Notes under the pieces: model-generated
Told to the model about the DNA's origin: nothing
The model's database searches: none
The model's input: the letters and a program-made list of their open reading frames with translations, nothing else
In this document: positions 32,301-37,249 of the stretch, one piece after another
Layout: each line of letters starts with the position of its first letter
How positions within the stretch are numbered: the first letter of the stretch is position 1
DNA from: UBA10183 sp041653835
Lineage (GTDB): Bacteria > Omnitrophota > Gorgyraeia > Gorgyraeales > Gorgyraeaceae
Direction: 5' to 3'
Assembly (NCBI GenBank): GCA_041653835.1
Contig: JBAZEP010000015.1
Span: forward strand, 1 to 37,249
Length of the DNA: 37,249 nucleotides
Program-made: the position numbers and the translations under genes

Positions 32301-33786
32301 GCTCTAAAAATGTATCACCTATAGGCGTGCCGGGATTTACTTCAGGATTTAAATTCAAACTGTCCCAGTTATTTTGAAGCTCATGCAGCGCTATTGAGAT
32401 TGGAAGTCCTTCTTCTGATAAGCCAAGCCATTTATAACTTAACGGGGAAAGGAATTTTTTTATTCCTGGCTTATCAGCCACCGCGCCTATGTAAAATCCA
32501 AGTTTTTCTTTTCTTAAGTTCTCTACCAGGGAAGCTTCGTCTTTGAGATTTGTCGCTTCTCTTATCCGGCATTCCAGCATATAACAATAATTATCTATTA
32601 AAAAAGCGATATCTTCGTTATCCAGCATGCTCAGGAGCTTTGTCTTCTTTTCTGCGGAATCTCCTAAGCCGCGGTTAAAAGACCTGGCAAAAAGATAACT
32701 GATCTGTTCCTCATAAAAATCCAGCTTATAAGCTTTTGTTATCAGTTGCGCATAGGCTGAAGATTTCGAAAGTTTTATGCCCCTGTCCAAAACCGCAGCT
32801 AAATACGATTTGTCATAATCGACTTTTAGTATATATTCCAAGAAGCTATGGTTGGATACAAGAGGCCGCGTTGACATGTAATGGGACATGTGCGGCTGCA
32901 TCAATATAGAGGCTGCCCAGTCAAAATTTATCTTACATATGGCTTTAAAAACATCTATGGCTTTTTGCGTTTTAGGGTCTATTTTATTGACCTCCAGCAG
33001 CTCTGTGTTAAATGATGTGGTTGGAAATCCTGGAAAAAATTCTTTTTTGTCGCCATTTTTTAGAATGTTTCTTGCGATACTCATAGTCTCTTCTTCTGCC
33101 TGCCCTAAATGTGAAAAACGCGCGTCAATGTCATAAGTATTCCGTTCATTTATCTCTCTTATGTCACGTATAATCCTTTCGGTTTCTACGCACCTTATCT
33201 TTATATCGTCAAATCCGCTGCGCCACAATGCCCTTGCCGCCATAAAGCTCGTATTGTTCACTTTTATCTTCCATCCATAGAACTTTTTAAAATCCGGGTT
33301 CGCCATCATCCACCTGCAAACCAGAGGAAGGAGGCGTTTTCCTCTTAACCCTAACTCATCTTTAAGATCTATAAATAGCGAATGAAATTCTATGGATTTT
33401 TCGCGATCAGCGGCGGATTCCTTGAAATAAGCCCAGCCTGCCAGGTGTTTATTATCTTTATCGAAGATTTGCACCGCGTAAAAAGGGGTTTCCTCGCCTT
33501 CTTCCCGGATCAAGCCGGTATTTTTTAAAATCAGCTCTCTATTCGCAAAAGTTTTTTCTACAATAAAAACTACTTCGTCCGGAGAAACTGTTTTATCCAA
33601 ATGTTCCAATCCCCTGTCGATTTCTCCGGGATCATCGCTGGATAATTCTTTTACAAGGTTATATTCTTTAGCTGCTTCGCTGAAAAGCAGAGGAGGCCTT
33701 AACGCATAAGCAAAATCCTGTACCGATATCGCCGTCATCAGAATAAACATTAAAACTATATTAATTATTTTATATATCTTTTTCAT
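29344..33786 (-). CDS. Giant exported LRxP protein with GNAT-like domain, 1480 residues
   Basis: The N-terminus MKKIYKIINIVLMFILMTAISVQDFAYA|LRPPLLF shows a signal peptide with an AYA cleavage site and the LRxP motif right after it. Residues of about 70-200 match a GNAT fold: IEFHSLFIDLKDELGLRGKR, then NNTSFMAARALWRSGFDDI. Around residues 520-640 a Rossmann-like stretch GWTVSLIAINIREQSLQAAR with KADISDPAQ resembles a methyltransferase without its glycine loop. The C-terminal region (MTYVYPFMGPDIIPLV and GTKVLILKGFAEW) may hold a second such fold. The rest I do not recognise. It follows the leader-bearing 230-residue gene by six bases. Function unknown; domain calls beyond GNAT are tentative. 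Confidence 0.7.
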   Translation of the reverse strand: MKKIYKIINIVLMFILMTAISVQDFAYALRPPLLFSEAAKEYNLVKELSSDDPGEIDRGLEHLDKTVSPDEVVFIVEKTFANRELILKNTGLIREEGEETPFYAVQIFDKDNKHLAGWAYFKESAADREKSIEFHSLFIDLKDELGLRGKRLLPLVCRWMMANPDFKKFYGWKIKVNNTSFMAARALWRSGFDDIKIRCVETERIIRDIREINERNTYDIDARFSHLGQAEEETMSIARNILKNGDKKEFFPGFPTTSFNTELLEVNKIDPKTQKAIDVFKAICKINFDWAASILMQPHMSHYMSTRPLVSNHSFLEYILKVDYDKSYLAAVLDRGIKLSKSSAYAQLITKAYKLDFYEEQISYLFARSFNRGLGDSAEKKTKLLSMLDNEDIAFLIDNYCYMLECRIREATNLKDEASLVENLRKEKLGFYIGAVADKPGIKKFLSPLSYKWLGLSEEGLPISIALHELQNNWDSLNLNPEVNPGTPIGDTFLERLDSGLLRQMIQSDIQRKTGENNKHLVYAISLAQKEDVAWLLKTLEELLPGEERDGWTVSLIAINIREQSLQAARSIVNSCENELKIHAYCLKADISDPAQISLLTELVSKNKLSGAVDGIMHNAGSAVSGTREKFYFQFLRKLCGNDSWLEVDREELRSAIDLKKLAPIEAKEYLEGDERYINRIRSCGFILMPTGREVPSGIFRAASGSEQEPVNKDLADALSGIFSEEDIKNKALEVLSKSGEFSEENLLKVGEFISEECESAIKSDIELSNKIKYLWIDERMLRDAQFLAYYSVNSYFSKRISKDIPVITRKLAYKALLIQHLYGTFEVIFSPGYTHYPTKKTGLWAYAYPETVSPKLAIVPFADLSRLNKTHVLFLGSDIIQNPSVFKETFKKLESNKSNVPVILLNDGDLFIDKAFVESVLNNAGLEDSSFRIIKNLDFLKQTVLNRAMVPVSGAKGIKCVPLTTPICEIYKELGVIKELMEGGGLLSAEVFKGIFPVNRSLLRIPMGMNPRRSEIAKEHVSEESIYSIIMAMDEKIRIFSSFTSELGYPKGARDIPLLFVNSKTLVKVKLLKDGVPLQIATAHLLLRKLRFLISNLQRILEFSSDKKRVIDEVIEICKKIEDVLNFDDKTLVTGLLQEVREVNDGRVDLRKRHDIDEIVENVPQIAAEARELVRAFKYEFIKGTLFKITRLCGETPEEVLKEWYGESLRENSLLSATKRLREAMTEYQISMAQQKRFGAFLLISGSSDRDLYEIGLIEKYTKLMMSINDFLVSYGEAGIPMTYVYPFMGPDIIPLVANKTKGINNDVKDFERGTNILWRLFSTDHSEYFNGYELRPRLAEYSDEKLDAMDIQSYVKVTKSIKGTKVLILKGFAEWTKRNYDSANVDKLLKDIFNTILQEGDMILALDKEDIDRFKGLAEESGFSKIGPSDDSLFHGVEGAVEDQKILQIPTALAIMRKEARIVPISEKITFFAPHTDL

Positions 33787-33792
33787 ATGTGC

Positions 33793-34485
33793 TTAAATAT
33801 TTTTAAAGATACTCTTAAAAAAGCCGGCCAAAAGCGATGGTTTTGGCGTCATAGAAGGTAATTCTTTTGGTACCGAATTTTTAGTAATTAACTTTTCGTA
33901 AGCGGCCCTTCTCGCGATAATTTTTTTATGTTGTTCATATTCTATCCTGATCAGCTTTAGCTGGGTTTTATTCATATCTATAGTGATAACCGTCGCTTCT
34001 ATAAGCAATTCTCCAAGCCCCCTTAATTTTAAGCCATTAATTGCATTCTTGGCATTTGTAAGGCATAATTCCGCGACTTCAAAAAACATATTCATATCAT
34101 TTTCCGCTTCCGTGATACATCCCTCTTTGCTGTTTCGCGCCGCGTTCAAAAACTTTATAAGAAAATCTTCGCTTAGTATAGTGTTAGTTAGAGAATCATA
34201 AGTAGCCAGGTATTTTTTAAAAACATCCAAAATTTCTTCGTCTTTTTTATATGCTGAAATATCTTCAAGTATCTTAGCGTTAAATTTTAACTTATTAATA
34301 ATAATGGTGATTTCGTCATGCGCTAGGTTAAGCTTAATGTCGTATTTTACAATTTTTTTATCGCCGAATAATAACGGTGGCCGCAGATAAGATATGTCCG
34401 ATGAATAAGCTATATCCTGGCACAAAAATACCCCTATTAGCGTAAATATTAGAGCTATATTAGCTATTTTATACAGGTTTCTCAT
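33793..34485 (-). CDS. Exported LRxP protein, helical, unknown function
   Basis: A 230-residue protein, MRNLYKIANIALIFTLIGVFLCQDIAYSS then YLRPPLLFGDKK. The first 45 residues are closely similar to those of the 1480-residue neighbour, including LRPPLLF. The rest is Lys/Glu/Ile-rich and mostly helical, with no known motif, and ends in a hydrophobic stretch (LLAGFFKSIFKNI). It is the first gene after leader copy B and promoter 34583-34611. Its ATG is eight bases after the stop of the leader mini-frame. I do not recognise a family. Confidence 0.72.
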   Translation of the reverse strand: MRNLYKIANIALIFTLIGVFLCQDIAYSSDISYLRPPLLFGDKKIVKYDIKLNLAHDEITIIINKLKFNAKILEDISAYKKDEEILDVFKKYLATYDSLTNTILSEDFLIKFLNAARNSKEGCITEAENDMNMFFEVAELCLTNAKNAINGLKLRGLGELLIEATVITIDMNKTQLKLIRIEYEQHKKIIARRAAYEKLITKNSVPKELPSMTPKPSLLAGFFKSIFKNI

Positions 34486-34550
34486 AATTTTATCTCTTTA
34501 AAAAGTTCTTAATATTAATAGACATAAAAAGGCCATGTTCTCCCATGGCC
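34486..34550 (-). promoter_or_regulatory. LRxP leader element, copy B, with an 11-codon upstream frame
   Basis: On the - strand the stem GGCCATG/CATGGCC (34531-34550, loop GGAGAA) is followed by TTTTT, an ATG at 34525 and a tail with ACTTTTTAAAGAG. Here the upstream frame is closed: MSINIKNFLKR then TAA (34490-34492), five bases before the gene start at 34485. AAAGAG is the ribosome site. Sequence and layout match copies A and C, so these are homologous elements. The hairpin and T-tract suggest attenuation of the operon down to 27406. Confidence 0.75.
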
Positions 34551-34582
34551 CTATTCTATCTAGATATAGTTTATTAAGTTAA

Positions 34583-34611
34583 AGTATATCAAATTATGCT
34601 TATTTTGTCAA
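34583..34611 (-). promoter_or_regulatory. Promoter of LRxP locus 2
   Basis: On the - strand TTGACA (34606-34611), 17 bases, TATACT (34583-34588). It lies in the last codons of the PfkB gene: the -10 box begins right after the TGA stop. It would start transcription near 34576, about 25 bases before the leader hairpin. Confidence 0.8.
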
Positions 34612-35581
34612 GATTTTTGGATGATTTTTTAGCAATAAATGAATTAACCTGCTTTATATCTTTTAATCCTTGATTTGCGCCTGGTTTTGTGCAAATCAAG
34701 GCAGAGATTGCTGAGGCAAATGTCATATTGGATTTCATATTAGAGAAAAATTCAGCCCTTCCCTGCTCTATTAATTTGTAAATAAGCCCTGCTGTAAAAG
34801 CGTCGCCCGCGCCTATGGTGTCGGCTGTTTTGACCTTAAAAGCCGGGATTCGAACACAAGACCACCTCGGAGGAGACCCGCGGCCACCTCCGAGGCGGTC
34901 TTGGCAATAAATTGAGCCTTTTGAGCCCAGCGTTAAAACAAGCTCGCATTTAACTGTCTTTCTGAGCTGTTTCAGGCCTTTTTCAGGATATTTTGAACCA
35001 GTCAGGTATTCCAGGTCAACCTCGCTTAATTTCGCCATATCAGCCAGATTTAACAGCTTAAAAACCCTGGTTTTTACGTTTACGTCGTCATCTATTATGC
35101 TTTCCGGCCTTATATTAGGGTCGTAAGAGATAAATACGTTTCTTTTTTTAAGGTACCTTATGAATTTCAGAGTTTCCTCAAAGGTCTCTTTTTGATAGGA
35201 ATAACTTGAGCCGGTATGAAAAACTTTACAATCATCCAATAAATTTTTAGGGACATTTTTTATCGGGACAATCGAATCTTTAGGCGGGTTTTTATGAAAA
35301 GTGTATTTCGCGATACCGGATCTATCTATACTGGCTATGGCGGTCGGCGTCCTGATCGCGGGGTCCCGTATAATACCTTTGGTATTTATTTTACAGGAAT
35401 CCAGGAACTTTATGGCAAAATCGCCTAACGGGTCCCTGCCTATCCTGCTTAAAAGTCCTGTTTTTAATCCTAACTTGGCCGCTATTATCGCGGAATTTGT
35501 GACAGATCCGCCCACTATTTTCTGCCTGTCGTGTATAAGATCTATCGAGGTCCCGCCTAAAAATAAAGCGTCTATTCTCAT
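34589..35581 (-). CDS. PfkB-family carbohydrate kinase
   Basis: A 330-residue ribokinase/PfkB-fold enzyme. It has the N-terminal VGGSVTNSAIIAAKLGLKTGLLSRIGRDPLG substrate region and the catalytic signature DTIGAGDAFTAGLIYKL, with Asp as the general base. It phosphorylates a sugar or nucleoside; which one cannot be told. A non-family insert, RLGGGRGSPPRW, precedes the signature, encoded by a palindrome of 47 bases. The gene begins 10 bases after the LRPAL gene and has no export signal, so an intracellular kinase is co-expressed with an exported LRxP protein. Its last bases double as the promoter of the next operon. Confidence 0.88.
   Translation of the reverse strand: MRIDALFLGGTSIDLIHDRQKIVGGSVTNSAIIAAKLGLKTGLLSRIGRDPLGDFAIKFLDSCKINTKGIIRDPAIRTPTAIASIDRSGIAKYTFHKNPPKDSIVPIKNVPKNLLDDCKVFHTGSSYSYQKETFEETLKFIRYLKKRNVFISYDPNIRPESIIDDDVNVKTRVFKLLNLADMAKLSEVDLEYLTGSKYPEKGLKQLRKTVKCELVLTLGSKGSIYCQDRLGGGRGSPPRWSCVRIPAFKVKTADTIGAGDAFTAGLIYKLIEQGRAEFFSNMKSNMTFASAISALICTKPGANQGLKDIKQVNSFIAKKSSKNLDKISII
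34857..34903. repeat. 47-base imperfect palindrome inside the PfkB gene
   Basis: Arms 34857-34873 and 34887-34903 pair at 16 of 17 positions (mismatch 34864/34896) around a 13-base GC-rich middle. On the coding strand it gives RLGGGRGSPPRW, an insert before the kinase signature. The core CCTCGGAGG recalls the GGAGG centre of the gatA-gatB palindrome. Confidence 0.8.
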
Positions 35582-35591
35582 ATCAATATGG

Positions 35592-36338
35592 TCAGAGTCG
35601 CGACAGCTGGATCCTTGATCCTAATAGCAGTTGTTTTAAAAATGACTTTTGGCCCGGCAAGTACGCAATTTTAGACTTTTTGCCTATTTCTATAACCGGA
35701 ACGCATCTTTCCATAGCCTCTTTTTTTATCTTTTTCTTTACAGCTCCTCTGACATTTGCGCTATAAAACATCCCTATGATTCTGACATGCCTCATTCTTA
35801 TCAATATTTCGTTATATTTGTCAGGCGGTGTTTCGCTTAAAACATCTTTCAGCGTTCGCAAATTTTTATGCCCATTTTCTTCTATCACTGCCAGCACAAA
35901 AGGCAGGCTTTCTTCAGTTTTATCCAACCCGCTATCGACTTCACCACTATACCTGGCTATAATATTTTTATCAGGCACATCCAGGATATACCCTGACGGC
36001 ACCAGCGTTTTTGTATGGTGCTGGGTTATGCATGAGACCGAGGTTATCTCCAGGGTTTCGAGCTTTCTATTCTTGCCGGTCATATTAAAATATTTGAAGT
36101 CTACTAAAGATTTTACAAGAAAGCAAAAATTATCCGGGTCAAAATACGCGGGATTGGTCCTGGGGAGCTCTTTCGCGGCGTCTTTCTCGTTATTTTTAAG
36201 GTAGTAACTGGTTTCTTTCGATAATTTGCTGGTTTGCAGCGCGGGCCTCAATGCGTGAGCAGTGCCGCTGCGTAAAAATATTCCCAGCAGCATAAACATT
36301 AAAACTATCTTGATCGTTTTATTGGTATAAGCTTTCAT
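35592..36338 (-). CDS. Exported LRxP protein of unknown function
   Basis: A 248-residue protein: MKAYTNKTIKIVLMFMLLGIFLRSGTAHA|LRPALQ, a signal peptide with an AHA site and LRPAL directly after. The remainder has alternating strands and helices (LETLEITSVSCITQHHTKTLVPSGYILD, EILIRMRHVRIIGMFYSANVRGAVKKKIKKEAMERC) without a motif I know. The start at 36338 gives the usual family N-terminus; the in-frame ATG at 36362 is a possible alternative. Neither has a clear Shine-Dalgarno close by. It is the only gene between leader copy C and the PfkB kinase gene, which begins ten bases after its stop. Confidence 0.7.
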   Translation of the reverse strand: MKAYTNKTIKIVLMFMLLGIFLRSGTAHALRPALQTSKLSKETSYYLKNNEKDAAKELPRTNPAYFDPDNFCFLVKSLVDFKYFNMTGKNRKLETLEITSVSCITQHHTKTLVPSGYILDVPDKNIIARYSGEVDSGLDKTEESLPFVLAVIEENGHKNLRTLKDVLSETPPDKYNEILIRMRHVRIIGMFYSANVRGAVKKKIKKEAMERCVPVIEIGKKSKIAYLPGQKSFLKQLLLGSRIQLSRL

Positions 36339-36436
36339 GTTGTTATAACGCGCCCTTGTCATTTTTATATAGCAACTCTTTAAAAAGTCTTGTTTATCAG
36401 CGGACATAAAAAGGCCATAATTTTCCTTATGACCTT
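36339..36436 (-). promoter_or_regulatory. LRxP leader element, copy C
   Basis: On the - strand AAGGTCATAA/TTATGGCCTT (36411-36436, ten pairs with one G-U; loop GGAAAA) runs into TTTTT, an ATG at 36407 and GCTGATAAACAA with ACTTTTTAAAGAG. The stem sequence differs from copies A and B while pairing is kept, which is covariation-like support for an RNA structure. An in-frame upstream frame starts at 36407 (MSADKQDFLKS) and runs into the gene. Confidence 0.75.
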
Positions 36437-36467
36437 GCGCTAGGATACCTTTTAATTATTAAATATA

Positions 36468-36495
36468 ATTTTACCACATTTTTGATAAAAATCAA
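36468..36495 (-). promoter_or_regulatory. Promoter of LRxP locus 3
   Basis: On the - strand TTGATT (36490-36495), 16 bases, TAAAAT (36468-36473) with TGG before it, an extended -10. Transcription would start about 25 bases before leader hairpin C. Weaker than the other two. Confidence 0.6.
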
Positions 36496-36498
36496 TGA

Positions 36499-36696
36499 TT
36501 AATAGCTTTTAATAACCCTGATGATAAACGCTATATATATAAAAAAGGCCGCGAGGTATGCTACGATAATAGCCGAAATAATATGGCGGGTCTTATGACT
36601 TTTATGCCTCGCGTAAAACGCGAGAAGGATCAATATTGGTATGGAAAGAATTAAAAAATTACGAAGACCGGAAACACCGTAGGATATGAACAGCAC
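36499..36696 (-). CDS. Tiny membrane protein, coupled to the upstream gene
   Basis: A 65-residue hydrophobic protein with two likely membrane segments (NFLILSIPILILLAFY and IISAIIVAYLAAFFIYIAF) separated by a basic, His-rich loop. The start is a GTG at 36696 whose G is shared with the TAG stop of the preceding gene (TAGTG), a classic translational coupling. A longer frame to 36786 exists but would overlap the upstream gene by 90 bases. Family unknown. Confidence 0.6.
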   Translation of the reverse strand: MLFISYGVSGLRNFLILSIPILILLAFYARHKSHKTRHIISAIIVAYLAAFFIYIAFIIRVIKSY

Positions 36697-36902
36697 TATT
36701 TTTTGTCCGAATGTTTTATTACTGTCAGCCAAAAAGCGGTTGCCCACACAAGCAGCGCTATGGTCAAGGTATTTGTTATTACGCACTGCTTGCTGGAACA
36801 GGCGTCCTTTATATAGAGCAGATTTGTGACTATAAGAACGCCGACCAGGAAAATTATTATAATTTCCAGGAGTTTGAATAACCCGGGCTTTTTCTGCTGC
36901 AT
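36696..36902 (-). CDS. Small membrane protein
   Basis: A 68-residue protein with two membrane segments (LEIIIIFLVGVLIVTNLLY and TLTIALLVWATAFWLTVI) joined by a short segment with two Cys (CSSKQC). It starts three bases after the PilZ gene and overlaps the next tiny gene at its stop. The two small hydrophobic proteins and PilZ are probably one operon. I do not recognise a family. Confidence 0.6.
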   Translation of the reverse strand: MQQKKPGLFKLLEIIIIFLVGVLIVTNLLYIKDACSSKQCVITNTLTIALLVWATAFWLTVIKHSDKK

Positions 36903-36905
36903 ATT

Positions 36906-37247
36906 TTACACCAGTACGCCGCTTTTCCCCAGAGAATCTATCAGTTTTCCCACGTATAGAAAGTCCGGATTTAAGAATTTTATTCCGGCTTCGAACGCAT
37001 GCCCTTCATCGCTTTGCGCCGGAGCGTCCCATACCCACATAACCTTACCCATGCATCGGAATACCATGTCTGTACCATGCCTGAATATCTCCATATCCAG
37101 CATTGAGCCCGGTTTTACCTTCTTTAACAAAGGCATCCTTATCCCGCCGCCGCTTATGTTCCTGGTCGTGCTGCAAAACTCCCCATCGGTGCCTAGCGGG
37201 CTGTATCTTACCGCGAGTTCTCCGTTCACTCTTTCGAACAGCCTGTT
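36906..37247 (-). CDS. PilZ-domain protein, 5' end beyond the window
   Basis: The frame is open to the right edge and opens NRLFERVNGELAVRYS, with the c-di-GMP-binding RxxxR (RLFER). The second PilZ motif, NISGGG (N-x-S-x-x-G), follows in TTRNISGGGIRMPL. About 114 residues are present and the real start lies upstream of base 37249. A GTG at 37229 falls after the RxxxR motif, so a start there would lose the ligand site. It likely senses cyclic di-GMP, perhaps acting on motility or secretion. Two small membrane proteins follow closely. Confidence 0.88.
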   Translation of the reverse strand, partial: NRLFERVNGELAVRYSPLGTDGEFCSTTRNISGGGIRMPLLKKVKPGSMLDMEIFRHGTDMVFRCMGKVMWVWDAPAQSDEGHAFEAGIKFLNPDFLYVGKLIDSLGKSGVLV

Positions 37248-37249
37248 GT

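Noticed and set aside
28628..33790. The string ATATGAAAAAGATA found at the starts of two LRxP genes and inside the GNAT-like gene
   Set aside because: Probably reflects the common MKK start codons and AT-rich sequence; too short to call a repeat.
1..37249. CRISPR arrays, tRNA and rRNA genes, complete insertion sequences
   Set aside because: No regularly spaced direct repeats, cloverleaf patterns or transposase frames were seen on either strand.

Overview
The window looks like a chromosomal contig from an uncultured Gram-negative-type bacterium, most probably of the Omnitrophota (old OP3) lineage. The clue is a set of six predicted exported proteins, each with a short hydrophobic leader followed within about 15 residues by an LRxP-like motif (LRPPL, LRPAL, LRVP, LRSS). 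I associate this signature with that phylum from memory and did not check it by search. Two neighbouring type II secretion/pilus ATPases, pseudopilins with prepilin signals and a PilZ protein fit a diderm cell.

Region 1 (1-15338, all +) is a tightly packed, mostly housekeeping run. It holds rsmA (cut at the left edge), gatC-gatA-gatB (Glu/Asp-tRNA amidotransferase), a CtpA-type S41 protease, tsaD, an MgtC-family protein and a small membrane-anchored HTH protein. It continues with larB and a stand-alone larC C-terminal half, two GspE/PilB ATPases, gspG, a gspH-like gene, a Pit phosphate transporter with its DUF47 partner, and a beta-lactamase-fold serine hydrolase. Many genes overlap by ATGA, so one long transcript from a promoter just before gatC is plausible. 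A second promoter (15368) drives a coiled-coil membrane protein and a family 2 glycosyltransferase.

Region 2 (17173-21914, +) is the first LRxP locus: a strong promoter, a leader with a terminator-like hairpin, an exported nucleotidyltransferase-like protein, and an exported P-loop/methyltransferase-like fusion. Region 3 (21930-24993, +) is a small metabolic cluster: a NapH-like Fe-S membrane protein, a 47-residue HicB-like protein, an HMGL-type aldolase, an endonuclease IV-type TIM barrel and an iron-sulfur flavoprotein.

Region 4 (25327-27319, -) is accessory: a BrnT-like toxin, a CopG/BrnA-like antitoxin and an ORF6N protein in one operon, then two related small membrane proteins. Region 5 (27406-36495, -) is the second LRxP block. 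It contains two further copies of the same promoter-hairpin-leader arrangement, a PfkB sugar kinase, four LRxP proteins (one of 1480 residues with a GNAT-like domain, one CheR-like methyltransferase) and a free-standing GNAT-like protein. The right end (36499-37247, -) has two tiny coupled membrane proteins and a PilZ domain cut by the window edge.

Two things stand out. First, the LRxP proteins place cofactor-dependent, normally cytoplasmic folds behind export signals, and each of their three transcription units starts with the same hairpin leader. Second, at least eight long, nearly perfect palindromes are scattered through the window. Several are read in frame inside essential genes, and others supply stop codons or part of a ribosome binding site. 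No tRNA, rRNA, CRISPR array or complete insertion sequence was recognised.
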